A stretch of 64,000 nt of DNA from Pochonia chlamydosporia 170 (taxonomy: Eukaryota; Ascomycota; Sordariomycetes; Hypocreales; Clavicipitaceae): contig NW_019154050.1 of assembly GCF_001653235.2 (NCBI RefSeq), positions 62,001 to 126,000 on the forward strand. Reading direction: 5' to 3'. The translations under genes were made by a program, and so were the position numbers. This document shows positions 49,690 through 60,771 of this stretch, piece by piece. Within the stretch, counting starts at the first letter, position 1. Each line of letters starts with the position of its first letter. Under the pieces are notes generated by a model that worked only from the letters and a program-made list of their open reading frames with translations, was not told the origin of the DNA and searched no databases.

Positions 49690-51980
49690 GAACGAGACTT
49701 CAAGAGTATGCCGGGCGCACCACAGCTCATTTCCATCGGATATTTTGAGCCCAGGCACCAACCCCAGATTACCCCGCAAGCTCGACGACTGAACCCGTGC
49801 TACCCAGTGTGAGGGCGCATGATCCAATGGTAGACGGGGAGAGCTGGCCCCTGTGTCTTGACTGACATATCAATTTCCTAACGTGGCCCTACATCTAACC
49901 CGACGGCATCAGGGTGGTTTTCCATACTATAAATTCCATGTACAGGGTAGCTGCTTAACGGAGTGTCGGTCTCGGCAGTCGCTCTCGACCAGGGTCCACA
50001 CGAGTTCCAGAGCTACTGCTCAGGAGCTCGCGCCCTGTGGCACAAAGAGCCAGACGCCCCATGTCTCACCTGCCTTCGGTGGTAGTAGCTGCCCAAACAA
50101 GCAAAACTTTCATTTGTGTATAAGAGATGTGCGACGGCTTGCAATATGGGAGTTGCAGCTCCTTAAGATAATTCTCATCAATTCACACGATGGCAACTGT
50201 GATCCCTGTGGAGCCAATTGTCTGACACGCCCCTTCCCGGGGTTTTCTCTTTTCTTCCTTTCCTCTCCAGCTTTAGGATACTCGTTGCAGCGCTCAGCTA
50301 GTTGTCAACACACTGAGTTGAGACTGTTACAGCTGCAGTACGTGGTGTTTCACGTACAACGCTAATCCGTCGACTAATTCGCAGATATACATGTCTTCGA
50401 AAGACTGCGTTCCCGTCGGATAATGGTGGAGCTCGGGAGGAGTTGGTGGGGACCACAACAACGACGTAAACCAACCTTCGGGTGAGTCGGAGTGTAAGGG
50501 GCTATCCATCGCCATCCCGCCCCATTTGAAGCGATCGACACTCTTGATGGCGTCGGACCATTTAAGTTAGCTTGTGAAACATGATCTCCGAACCCGGAGG
50601 GATGACTGTGGAACAGCCTGGTTGTGGGAAGCAGCTGTGCACGGGCAGTTCTTGCCAATTCGGTCTACTCTTGCGCCGCAATAGGCAACGACAGCATGCC
50701 GCAGTTTTGGCGCCATGCAATTCCCGATGTTCCAAATAGACACAATGCTGGGCCATTGGCGTCTGGACTGTGCCTGGTATAACTAGCGAGTATCCCTGAC
50801 ACGCCTCAGAACCCAATCCGGGGTATCACTGATCGGTCCGCCGACGTCCATCTCCGCCGCTAGCCCGCTCATCACGAACACGCCGGTTATCAATCAGGGG
50901 CTACGTCAGCAAGCCCCTTGACGGAATGTTTCCGAGACGAAGTCTATCTCGCCAAAGTACCTGCCTTCCCGTTGCCGCCAGCTATGGCTTCTCCTGTGGC
51001 GTGGCGGCTTTTCTCTTTGGGAGGACCAAGCCGCAGCTCGCTACAAACGGATGGCTGACATGGCGTTCGGTGTCAGCTCCACGCAGCGGAAACGGCGGGC
51101 CGTTTCCCTTAACGTAGAGTGCAGACCCACTGATCTGGCCATTGCGCCACCGCTCGCTGTTCGAGCGAGCACGACCCTTTTTGAGGCTGCTTTTTGTGAC
51201 GGCCATGTACGTTTCCCCAAGACTATCCCAGGGCTGGTTAGCGTCTCGTGTTTCCATCACCACAGCATCGCCAACCCCATGCGCAGCAGCTCCCTGCAAA
51301 GATCCTTGGCAGACATACATTGACGTCGTGAAAACCGCCTGCATACCTTAGCCGGTGGTGATGGATCCTAACTGACAAGTTAGTACTTCCCACCTGACAC
51401 GGTGTCATGTAGGAGAAAGGGGCATTAGTGTGCAATGCCCGAGCCTGTACGCGAGCAGGAGTCATGCCCTCGCAGCAACTCCGACATCCACATTGTGTGG
51501 CAGCCCATGGGATCCAATGCGGCACAGTTGTAGCGGCGGCAACACTTTCGGGATCGCTGAGGTGATGTCCGTGGTTTACGGGTAACAGCCTTCTGTGAGC
51601 AGGGGTATTGTGGGACTGCAACGGCCGCCGTACCGAACGCTACCAATCCCCGATGTCCGCCGAATATAATATCGCTGCATCCTCGCAGTGGAGCATATAA
51701 CGCAGGCACGCCGGGATCCTCTCCGCCTTCCCAGGCTGCTTCAGATGTTATTTCACAGCAGTCTCGATCCCGGGATCTTCCCGTGTCCTCATTTCCTGCA
51801 GACATATGGACTGTATAGAAGTCGCATAGGTATCAGCGAAGGCAGAAGCTCGAGAGTATTGCAACAGAACATTTGTCCCTCTGTTCGCGGAATTTTGTCG
51901 CTTTTGCACACGAGGGTCCGATTCAACGGACCAGTCGATGTTTGGCTTCCAAGGAGCCATTTGCATTTGAACAGGTCGAG
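49690..51980. other. no gene recognised
   Basis: Several ORFs of 90-160 codons on both strands (for example 51425-51805 minus, 50982-51344 minus, 49883-50365 plus) but none with a domain, splice pattern or homologous look. Confidence 0.35.
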
Positions 51981-51988
51981 GCAGCGGA

Positions 51989-52297
51989 CAGACTTTCTAT
52001 CCATACGGGCCGTCCGTATTCCATACGTATGGAATACGGGATTACTCCGGCTAAGCAATGTCTCTGGTGTTGTATTTTTATCCAGAACGATCCTAAACCT
52101 ATCATATTTGCTGCCCTATGCTTGGATCTCCCGTCTGCAGCCGCAGGTCAGCAAATCTCTGTACAATTAAGTTACTGAAATACAGATCAGATAGTCTGGC
52201 TATTTACGACGGTGGACATTTGCGCGATGACGTCAATTTTTGTATTCCATATTCCATACAGGCCTGTATGGAGTATGGAATATGGATAGAAAGCCTG
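51989..52297. mobile_element. hAT-type MITE with subterminal palindromes
   Basis: 309 bp. Termini CAGACTTTCTATCCATA and (reverse complement) CAGGCTTTCTATCCATA differ at one base. GCAGCGGA is duplicated directly outside (51981-51988 and 52298-52305), an 8-bp hAT-type target duplication. Near the left end lies a perfect 26-bp palindrome (52014-52039, half-site CCGTATTCCATAC). Near the right end is a 36-bp near-perfect one (half-site TTCCATATTCCATACAGG, one mismatch). The interior is non-coding. Confidence 0.9.
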
Positions 52298-52357
52298 GCA
52301 GCGGACGAATAAGGCACCGGCCACCGGCACGATCAATAACCGCCATCGCCAGTGAAC

Positions 52358-52627
52358 ATGGAGAACGACGCAGACAATGCAACAACGAAACATGGCCGGC
52401 TTGCTAAAGAGAGAGATAGACTGTCAAATATGTTGGCTACCGTGGAAGAGGAGCTCCTGCAAGTTCAAGCTTGTGAGGACAACCTTGCAGAACTTGCAAG
52501 ATTGAAACATGAATACGATGACATGGAGAAGAAACGAATGCAAAATCGTGAGCGAATTGCGTTGGAGATGATACAGTTCTTTCGCAGGAAACGACGCGAA
52601 GCAGCAGTGACGGATGAGGGACGATAA
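52358..52627 (+). CDS. small coiled-coil hypothetical protein
   Basis: 89 aa from ATG 52358. Almost wholly helical with heptad Leu spacing (RLAKERDRLSNMLATVEEEL, LAELARLKHEYDDMEKKRMQ) and a basic C-terminal stretch (FFRRKRREA). No family recognised. Its start lies only 61 bp from the right end of the MITE, whose insertion may have altered its 5' region. Confidence 0.45.
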   Translation: MENDADNATTKHGRLAKERDRLSNMLATVEEELLQVQACEDNLAELARLKHEYDDMEKKRMQNRERIALEMIQFFRRKRREAAVTDEGR

Positions 52628-53489
52628 TATAACAGCACGGGGGGCATTCCTGTTACCAGGGTTACACAGCGCTTGTCAATTCTCGTGGGCTGTCTTACGA
52701 TAGTTGATAGAGTCTCGCATAAGTCATTCCCCAGCCACCAGAACGTTATTTGGCCACGAATATGGTAGGCAATCCTGGTTAATGTGGCCATGGGCGCTCA
52801 GATCCTCGCCGACCAACAGCCCTGAACCTTCCAAATACAACTAATCGCACTCCCTCCATCGTCTAGTTAGATTTTTCGATATGGCGTCAATATGACCCAT
52901 CCATGGAGCCTCCAACCTGAAGCTTTCGTTCCTCAAGACTCTTTTCGCAACCCCAGAGTGGGTAGTGTCACGTTATGAGACTCATTGTTAACTAAGCTCT
53001 TTTACAAAATCATTATTCTTGTTGTTGTTCGTGCTGCAGACTCTGTCTGCAGCCGTCTTTTAATACTAGAAAACTTCCCGTTCGTCCGAAGCAAATAATT
53101 GCTTTCTCCGGCTCTTCTCAGTTCTCATAGCCGACGTCATGACAGCCAATATTTACACCAAGTTTGCTTGTTCTATCAACAGAGGCAGTTTTGTCCGACA
53201 GGTCCAATGAGGCTACTCTGCGTTTAATCCCGATCGGCGCACGATCGTTTAAGGTATTAAACCGCTCACTCATTCAACCGCACAAAACGCTCAAATCGGA
53301 GCCAATCGCAACTCGCAGTCAATTATTACAAGCTAGAAGTCAATCCACTAGTAGATAGAAAGATAGAGAATTAAAGTGTCTGTGCCCAATTCATGAGGAC
53401 GCCTTCCCGGTGATTAGCTGGTTGTGCATCCGTGCCGTCCAACAACTTCCACCAATAATATTGGCAGACGCACCGGATAAGTGACAAAA
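52628..53489. other. no gene recognised
   Basis: Intergenic; no ORF with domain, no repeats noticed. Confidence 0.35.
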
Positions 53490-54365
53490 TCAAGGAATTG
53501 ACTGCTCGGCCGATATGAACAGCGCATCCGGATAGATAGACTTGATCCAGTCCACATACTTTGATACTCGCGCGCCGGTCGAAGAAGAGACGCCCATGCC
53601 ATTGGTCGTTGCAATGATAACTGGCTTGTCGTCCCTAACCTGCCACCAGGCTGACCCGCTGTCGCCTGGCGCCACTCGCGCCCAGAATGACGATGGTCCA
53701 ACTGGTTGGTAGCTTGCACCGATTCCATAATCGAGCTCGAAAATGCTGTCAATCCGGCTCCGCCCGTACAGCCGACGCTCACCCTCTGACGGCCAATACG
53801 CCCCGCTGACATTTGTGCCGACGCCCCAGGTTCCGTAACCGACGAAAATTACATCGCGGCTTCTCTCGTCCTGTGCATCGTTCAAGATCGGCCGATCGAC
53901 CTGCTTACCAGTCTCGTCGAGTATCGGGTTACGCATGGGCAACTTCAGGATTGCGATATCAGTCGATGCACCGCCCATCCCCGGTGGTCTTTCTATACGC
54001 TGCGGCGGCACATAGGCGCTGCCCAGGCCCGATGCAATAACGCGCCCCCCGGACGCTGTGAAAGTCCTGTCCACGGCCGTCTCGATTCCTTGATAGTTAA
54101 CGCAATGTGCGGCCGTCAGCACGTAACTCCAGTCACCATTATCACCGAGCCATGTCGCGGTGCAGCCACCGATGTCGCCGACCACGAGCCACGGCGTTTC
54201 GTAGCTGGACACGCGAAGCTCTGCATTATGCGTCTTAATGCTATTCGCCACGTCCATCACGTCGCCGCCATAGTACTTAAAGGTCGCTTCATCGATTATG
54301 ACAGCCTGCGCCGACCACAACGTCGCCAACGCGGCTACTCCGGCGCTCCAGATTCTGCTTCTCAT
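53490..54365 (-). CDS. secreted S1-family (chymotrypsin-fold) serine protease
   Basis: 291 aa, no introns, ATG 54365. Signal peptide MRSRIWSAGVAALATLWSAQA. Catalytic triad visible: His87 (VLTAAHC), Asp136 (STDIAILKL) and Ser236 (APGDSGSAWW). The residue six before the Ser, which is Asp189 in trypsin, aligns with Arg230, so trypsin-like Lys/Arg specificity is not expected. The GDSGSA motif (GDSGGP in classical trypsins) and the lack of introns recall bacterial-type secreted proteases; transfer is a possibility but not shown. It likely acts outside the cell on proteins. No stop or frameshift. Confidence 0.87.
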   Translation of the reverse strand: MRSRIWSAGVAALATLWSAQAVIIDEATFKYYGGDVMDVANSIKTHNAELRVSSYETPWLVVGDIGGCTATWLGDNGDWSYVLTAAHCVNYQGIETAVDRTFTASGGRVIASGLGSAYVPPQRIERPPGMGGASTDIAILKLPMRNPILDETGKQVDRPILNDAQDERSRDVIFVGYGTWGVGTNVSGAYWPSEGERRLYGRSRIDSIFELDYGIGASYQPVGPSSFWARVAPGDSGSAWWQVRDDKPVIIATTNGMGVSSSTGARVSKYVDWIKSIYPDALFISAEQSIP

Positions 54366-56060
54366 TCCTCTTGGATGAACAATGGGTTCGGGCTATTGAG
54401 GCTTGATGAGCTTCTCATATATCGATATTGCCGTGGTGGCACAGGCCACCTTAGGGGGTTATTACCTGATCGTGGAAACAAAGAGTACCCAAGACACGAG
54501 GCAAGATAAGGCTACGAATCTCAATTTTCGCCCTCGGTTGACTAACAGCGTCGGAGGGCAGTCACAAATGCGCGTCACTATTGTGTACTTATATGCCATT
54601 GGGACGCCAGTTCAAGCGAAACTGCCACGTTATTTACGTATTAATAATCTCGTGATATCAAACTCCTTGTTTTCTTGGGGTCCGTGGTAAACGAAGAGTT
54701 AGAGATATCTTTTCCTACTGAAATGGGGCTACTGTAATCTCAACCCCCTGCACAAGTAAGACCATGTTACAACACCCTCTTCATCCGTGCAAATTAAAGG
54801 TGCTCCTGCCGTCGATGACTCTTATCCCACGACCCACGTACCAGGATAAAGAACTAGGAACGCTACTGTGCAGTTATTATAATGACACCGTTACTGTAGG
54901 ATATCCACACCCCCAGCGTCAACATCTTGAAACCTGATATTGACCAGACCATCATCGGTGTCACCCGCTAATGCCAAATTCGCCAAGAGTCCAAGACTGA
55001 CGGGCGTTGCAACTACTGCTCTGGGCCCGGTTGCAAAAGGAACGGTCCAAAAGTATCTCCAATTTCGCTGCAGATCCTTCTGGGCCGACCTGTCAGAGAG
55101 ATCTGTCACAACTTGGAGCCGACAAAAAATTATTAATGGCCGATCACTTTGTATCTACATTTACCCGCACGAATCGGCGCCTTACGGTGCAAACCAAAAC
55201 AGACATGATTTGGCTGGTCGAATAACTCTTACATTGCAGGACTGGGTGTGTCCTGTAAACACTGTGACGGTACGAGGGCACGAACAAGGTCGAGTGCGAC
55301 TCGGATCAAAATGATGGATCACAAGGAGAAAAGAGGAGTCCTAAGGAAGACTCTGACTGAAGCTATTTACACGAAGTTCATAATGTGAGACATTATGATT
55401 CCCTCATAACCCCCAACATCTGTGGGAAATGGGTGTTACTTTGCGAGCGCTACGGTATCTCGGCCACTCCGGGGACAAGCAAAAACATACCGTTCGAGCT
55501 GTTTGCGCCACTTCCGTCGCATTTAAATCAACCGACTTTGCTGACGAATCGGTCGTTCTTGGAGATCTACGGCACTAAACGGAATTTTGACTTGTCCATA
55601 CAGCCGCCCCTATCAAACAGAACATTAGCTCCCAGAAGTCAGGGATCGCAGTTGTGGTGGATGACGCCGAAAAGTCTCGCCTCTGTAAAACTTACTTTAA
55701 CAGGCAACCTGCCCGATATGGCACTGATCTGAATTTTTACTCGGCCCAAGCTTCGTAGTGCCAGGGAAGGGTTGGGAGATCTGCTCTTCAATTTCCAGAA
55801 GCCCACATACCTCACCACTTATTTTAGTCTCAGCCACAAGCGCCATGACGTAATATTGCATGAGTTTTCTTCAAGGTAGGGGTTAGTGCAGAACGGAGCC
55901 CACGTCTCCCAACTGAGTTGGAACCAACAACCCTACTCTAGTGACATAGCATTGGGTGAAATTGTCAGACAACTGCGATGTCACATAAGATCAAGCATAA
56001 TGGCGCCGAAGGCGCTATTGTCTCAGGTGAGAACTATCTAAGGACCAAGAAACTCCATTA
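54366..56060. other. no assigned gene; one unidentified C-terminal ORF at 54891-55109 (minus)
   Basis: The minus ORF reads DLQRNWRYFWTVPFATGPRA, then VSLGLLANLALAGDTDDGLV and DVDAGGVDILQ to a stop. It looks like the end of a real protein, but no start or family is recognised. A plus ORF at 55385-55732 is also unassigned. Confidence 0.3.
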
Positions 56061-56110
56061 CTCGTGCCGCGCCCCACTTATTTGGAACTCGCAACACTCG
56101 CACCAACCTA
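56061..56110. repeat. single end of the CTCGTGCC foldback family
   Basis: TA then CTCGTGCCGCGCCCCACTT, matching the arm of the foldback at 25972 (18 of 19 bases), followed by related GGAACTCGCAACACTCGCACC-type sequence. No second end seen; a pogo element starts 22 bp further on and may have replaced it. Confidence 0.55.
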
Positions 56111-56131
56111 AGTTGGTGCTGGACACGCATA

Positions 56132-57920
56132 TAACCAGATCACCCATATAACCACTTTTTGCAACTTTCTTATTAGATTCGCTTCAACAGCCGCCTACCA
56201 CCTTCAGAGTCCACTGCTTCTGCCCTGTCCAGCCTTTCAGAAACCCTCCATTTACGGGCCTTTTTGGCCGCTTCTTCAAACACACGTTTGGGCGCGTTGA
56301 CCGCCTTCAACTCCGCGGCCTGGACTATCTTCCTCGCCCTAGCCAGTTGGTCTTCCTCCCTCTGCCTCACCATCTCACGTCACTGTGCCACTGTAAACAC
56401 CCCTCCTGACTGTAATGTGATATTCTTCAAAGCCTTACGTTGTTGTGCAAGGTGCTCGGCCATTTTCCTCATCCCTAAGTCTATCTTCGTTTGTATCAGC
56501 TCCGTAGCCAATGAGAGATCCTCTGATGAAGCGACTCATTTCGCAACGAAGATCAGGGTCAAGAATCTCATCTTCCTGGATTACTCTGGCAACCTTATCC
56601 GCTACCTTGTTCATTTGACGGAGTGTTACTGGAGTACCAAATGGTGAGGACTGTAATGCGGTGGATGGAGGAGAGGGAGTACTCCCCGGCTGTCGAGCGG
56701 CTAAGATTTCGAGGACTGCCTGTGGATTAAAGGGGCATATCACGGTTTTCTTAAATGCAGAGCGCATTGTACTCTCTTTAAATGCCTGGTCTCGCACATG
56801 GCCTATACAAGAAAGGAACTCAAGCTTCCCAATATGGACAAGAGTATCTCGAACCATAATACCCAGAGCTTTTGCATGGTAGTGCTTCAGTGGCTGAAAG
56901 ACCATAACGTTAAGGGGTTGGAGGATATGTGTAAGATTTGGAGGCATACCAAAAGGGATGATATCGTGATCATCACAGTACTGGATGGACTGCTTGGTGT
57001 GGTGGGAACCGTGGTCATCCACAATGAGGAGGCGCCTCTTACCCAGGGAGCCCTGAGCCGGCCAATTATTGAAGAGCTCAAGCCACTCGAGACTTATCTC
57101 ATCGTTAGAATAGCCACTAGGAGTTGGCCTGATGGCAGCGTTGTCATCCAAGCCAGGCACGCCATACTACTTAGCCATATGCATCTGTGCTGAAAGGATG
57201 AGGAAGGCAGGGATCACACGCCCTCCTGCAGAGATGCTCTCAATCGCAGTGGCAGACTCTCTATTTTCGGGTATACCGAAATAATGAGCTCTCTTCCTTT
57301 TGGTGACAATGAACTGGTCCTTTCCAATCCCAATACGGAATCCAATCTCATCCATATTCCAGATATCTTCAAGCGGGATCCCCTCCTCAATCAAGATAGT
57401 AGAGAGTCGTTGGAAATAAATATTGACTCTTTCTGGATCTTAGAAGCTTGGCGATCCGAATGCATCTTCTTTTAAAGCCTTTTACTATACTCATGACGCT
57501 TGAAAAAGCGAACAGTCCACTTTCTCCCAACAGTCAGAGCCTCCTCTGGCCCACACCGCTCTTCCAAGATTGTATTTGCCGCGTCAGTGACAAACTCAGC
57601 ACGCATAGCGAGATTGATACGATGAAGGCGATCGATATAGCGGCATAATGCCTTCTCATTGGGGGCAGTAAGCTTTGCGTGGGTTGGTGGGCGATCTGAG
57701 AGTGTGGTGCGGCCCTCGAGGCGGTAACTCAGCGGCCCGCGTGGTACGCCAAACTCTCGCGCAACCGTGGCAATTTTGGCACGAGGAAATCCTTCAATAT
57801 ACCGCAAGGCCTCCTGGATATTTCCTTCCATTGCAATATGCCGTAAGATCAAAAGGTGGCCGAATAAAGGGCGAAATCACACTGAGGTGCCGAAAAGTGG
57901 TTATATGGGTGATCTGGTTA
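56132..57920 (-). mobile_element. pogo-type DNA transposon 2
   Basis: 1789 bp with perfect 28-bp inverted ends starting TAACCAGATCACCCATATAA; TA on the left (56130-56131) and right (57921-57922). The right-hand TA is also the left-hand TA of the next pogo element. Confidence 0.92.
56173..57852 (-). pseudogene. pogo transposase 2, multiply broken
   Basis: The N-terminal HTH region is at 57852-57472 (EGFPRAKIATVAREFGVPRG; RKWTVRFFKRHEYSKRL), followed by a stop. The DDE_1 core is in another frame from 57394: DIWNMDEIGFRIGIG, a TAG at 57167-57169, then LLIVDDHGSHHTKQSIQY and ILQPLNVMVFQPLKHYHAK. The third catalytic Asp of the usual LQPLDVxxFxPLK reads Asn. Near 56430 the frame changes again, with a helical Arg-rich end at 56373-56173. 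Clearly inactive. Confidence 0.88.
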
Positions 57921-57922
57921 TA

Positions 57923-59774
57923 AGTCCCTGCACATAGATGTGGGCCACCCCCCCATATGGGCCGCCTAAAAATATCCACAGACCCAACTTCTATTTTATC
58001 ATAGTTTATTCGCCTAATCAATTTGAACTACAATGCAGTTTTCTTCATTTTCAGATACTTCAGGCTCTTCCTTATCTCCTTCATTATTTTCAGCAACACC
58101 AATTTCCTCTTGTGCGCGCTGTATTGCTTTGATATCCGCGAACCTCGAATTTGGGCTAGTTTTGACCTTCTTTCTTCGCTTCGGTCTGGCAGCCTCTAGC
58201 TGTGCTTCTAGTGCCTGAATCTGCAATTGGGATTTTGCAAGAAGGCTATCCTTCTCATCAAACCCTTTTGTAATCTTTCTAAAGAGCAATCGCTTCGTAG
58301 GCATATCGCTTTCTAGTTGGCTGAAATGGAGTACCTGAACCTTGAGATATTTGGGCCTCTTAGGAGTAGCCCATGCGATCTGTGATGTCTCCGACATCCA
58401 AGATTTGCAAGATGAAGGAGTTCTAAATTCATCGGTAGCTTTTCGTGCGTTATTCTTATCCTTGTTACTGTTCTCCAGTAGGAGACGGCTCAAAAGAGGC
58501 TTTGCAACTGACACTGGCCAGAGACCGCTTGCTTTCCAACCACCCTTAATGTTTGATGCAGACGACGCCTGTCTCCGAGCTTTCTGGTAGCATATGATAA
58601 AGTTTTGCTTGCCGACCGGGCTCAAATCGGTCAAGAGGCTCAGAAATCCGACCTCTTTGCGGTAGAAGTGCTTGAGAGGTGAGAAGACAGACAGATCGAG
58701 AGGTTGCAGGACATGTGAGGTATAAGGGGGGAGGTAAAGTAGATGAATCTTGTGCTGATAGCATAGGTACATAAAATCAACCGACTCGTGGCTTCCATGC
58801 CCGTCTAATACTAACAATCTTCGCTCCGAAGGGTGGGATGGCTGGGTCCTGGGAATGAACACCTTTTCAAGCCACTCGATCGCAGTTTGGTCCGAAGTCC
58901 AGCCGTCTTTTGTCGCTGTGAATTGCCAATCATTGAAATAGTCTAAATCGTGCGGAAACCATTGTTGCTGAACAGATTTTCCCTTGAATATAACCAAAGG
59001 CGGCAGTGTGCAGCCAGTAGCCGACACGCATTCGATAAAGGATGTCCAGGCTCTCGAACCCGGCGTTTTCTTCTGAATACAGCGTCTCCCCGAACTCCCA
59101 ACAACTAGACCATTCTCCCCTAAGCCTTCCATGATGCCCGCTTCATCCATGTTGTACCTGTTCTCTGGCTTAATGGCCTGAATCTCGGGAATGTAGAAAT
59201 TTCTAAACCAAGGCCCAATTACCTGAGCGGAAGCACCGTTAACATGTGCAGAGTCCCTATGATAACACCTCTGCGTCCGAATTTCAGGGTTTCTTCTCAA
59301 AAAAGCCTGCATCCAGTGTTTTCCCAGTGGTTCGTGGTCCCCTCTAACAGCAAGCATCCGCTGCGCGAACTGTCTGATCTGCGAGTGTGTGGGAGGGAGG
59401 CCTAGAGCGTCCTGGATTAGAATCCATTCGGTAAGTTTATTTCCTTGCGTCTGGGAAAGCCTCTGAAGGGAAGAAAATGCATCCTTTCTACATTCCCGGC
59501 CATGCATGCGGTTGAAGAGAGTGCTCTAGGAATACCCCACTCCATCGAGGCCTTCCGGATAGACTTCCCATTGGCGACCGCCTCCAGTGCCTGGCTGAAG
59601 TCATGTTCGGTATATGAGGTTTTCATTGAGTCAGGGGTGCACATGCGAAATTGTAATACATTTGAACCATAATTCATGGAGTTATCAAGTATCGAAGTAA
59701 ATGGTACGGTTGATTGTGCGGGTTTATGCGGGTGGCCCATATGAGGGGGTGGCCCACATCTATGTGCAGGGACT
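57923..59774 (-). mobile_element. pogo-type DNA transposon 3
   Basis: 1852 bp. Ends AGTCCCTGCACATAGATGTG and about 20 more bp are inverted with one mismatch (total about 42 bp, CCACCCCC then CATATGGGCC). TA at 57921-57922 and 59775-59776. Abuts element 2 with only the shared TA between them. Confidence 0.92.
58014..59640 (-). pseudogene. pogo transposase 3, one frameshift near the N-terminus
   Basis: The N-terminal psq-like HTH reads YTEHDFSQALEAVANGKSIR, KASMEWGIPR in one frame; one A is missing near 59526. The remainder (59507-58014) is a 497-codon open frame with the CENP-B-like HTH (GKHWMQAFLRRNPEIRTQR) and the DDE core RYNMDEAGIMEG, LLVLDGHGSHESVDF and VLQPLDLSVFSPLKHFY, all three Asp present. 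It ends in a coiled coil, a basic patch (RPKRRKKVKT) and an acidic tail. Only the single deletion separates it from an open gene; a start inside the second frame would lack the first HTH. Confidence 0.88.
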
Positions 59775-59776
59775 TA

Positions 59777-60318
59777 CTTGGTGCCTTGAACAGTCTCCAT
59801 AATTTCTTACACAGAACTTTCTGCAGCTCTTGAAAAGATCAATAACAGCAGTACCGACGACCCAATCATATTATTCCACTTTTCACCAAAGTGCCTGAGA
59901 ATCCAAATGTGGCTTCTGGGAGTTTTTGAATTCAAGGCTCTGTTTAAGGAACTAAGGAACATGTCAATTGCCTGAGTTTCATCGCGCCCACCGCGTTTGG
60001 CCACGATCAAATGATTCAGCCGATCTTTGTTGGATACCTCTTTCCAAGCCAAACCTCGAAGGCAAAATACCCTCTTTGCCTGAGGTAACGCGTTCAAGAG
60101 CTCCAGGCCCTTGGTTCAAAGCCGAGCTCAGTAACTGGAATACGCGGAGGCAGGGCCGTCTGCCACACGAACGAAGCCCAAGCAACCCAGGTGGCTTCCC
60201 AATTTCGGATAAAATGCTGGACCGGGTCTTCCAATATGAACCTTCGACCACCACTCAGATAAATCGGACAGCCGCACATCGAGCCGCTTGCCTCCCCTAC
60301 TTCCGAGACCTACTGCAC
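59777..60318. other. no assigned gene
   Basis: A minus ORF at 59807-60097 (LRGLAWKEVSNKDRLNHLIV, LNRALNSKTPRSH) is unrecognised. A GGTTCAAAGCC word near 60113 resembles a tRNA B box, but no cloverleaf was seen. Confidence 0.3.
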
Positions 60319-60771
60319 TCAGCCCACAATGGGTGCGGCAGAGGCCTCACTCACTCCTTGCGCCGCCAGGATGCCGAGGTTATCCTCTATCTTTGCTGTG
60401 TCACAGTAAACGTGGAATTCCGTTACTCGTCCCCATTTGATGGAAATGACGAACACCCCTTCATTTGGAAGGGGACGACCTGTATTGTCGTAGACTTCGT
60501 CTGTCCACTCAATGCATGCCTTGCTATTCCAAGGCGATCCGCTTACAAAAACCTTGTGCAGGCGAAACTTGATGCCCGGGAAGACGACGCGGAGACGCCT
60601 GTACCAATCGACGATTCGAGCATGGGTAACACGCTTGCCAGACATTGCGTGCGAACCAGCAAACCAATGCTCGGCATTGAGATGAAATTCGCTAGCGATG
60701 AATTCGTAGTCGTGGGCGTTCAACTTTCTCAACACGAAACGAAGCCGTCGCTTTAGGAAATAATGATACAT
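60319..60771 (-). CDS. SnoaL-like (NTF2-fold) protein
   Basis: 150 aa, single exon, ATG 60771. Reads LRFVLRKLNAHDYEFIASEF, RIVDWYRRLRVVFPGIKFRL, HKVFVSGSPWNSKACIEWTD and NEGVFVISIKWGRVTEFHVY, the helix-helix-sheet pattern of the SnoaL/NTF2-like fold (small enzymes or binding proteins such as polyketide cyclases and ketosteroid isomerases). No signal peptide. Which reaction it performs cannot be read from the sequence. A TATATAT run lies about 60 bp upstream (60831-60838). No biosynthetic cluster partners are visible nearby. Confidence 0.72.
   Translation of the reverse strand: MYHYFLKRRLRFVLRKLNAHDYEFIASEFHLNAEHWFAGSHAMSGKRVTHARIVDWYRRLRVVFPGIKFRLHKVFVSGSPWNSKACIEWTDEVYDNTGRPLPNEGVFVISIKWGRVTEFHVYCDTAKIEDNLGILAAQGVSEASAAPIVG

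Noticed and set aside
49883..50365. 160-codon plus reading upstream of the fucosidase
   Set aside because: No recognisable motif; it probably covers the promoter side of the fucosidase and unrelated DNA.
55385..55732. 115-codon plus reading as a gene
   Set aside because: No domain or homologous look and no support from neighbours; left unassigned.
60090..60130. tRNA B-box-like GGTTCAAAGCC and a reading containing LGFEPRA
   Set aside because: No A box at the right distance and no cloverleaf could be drawn; this reading is a common false hit.
60319..60771. SnoaL-like gene as part of a polyketide cluster
   Set aside because: No polyketide synthase, oxidoreductase, transporter or regulator lies beside it; only transposons do.
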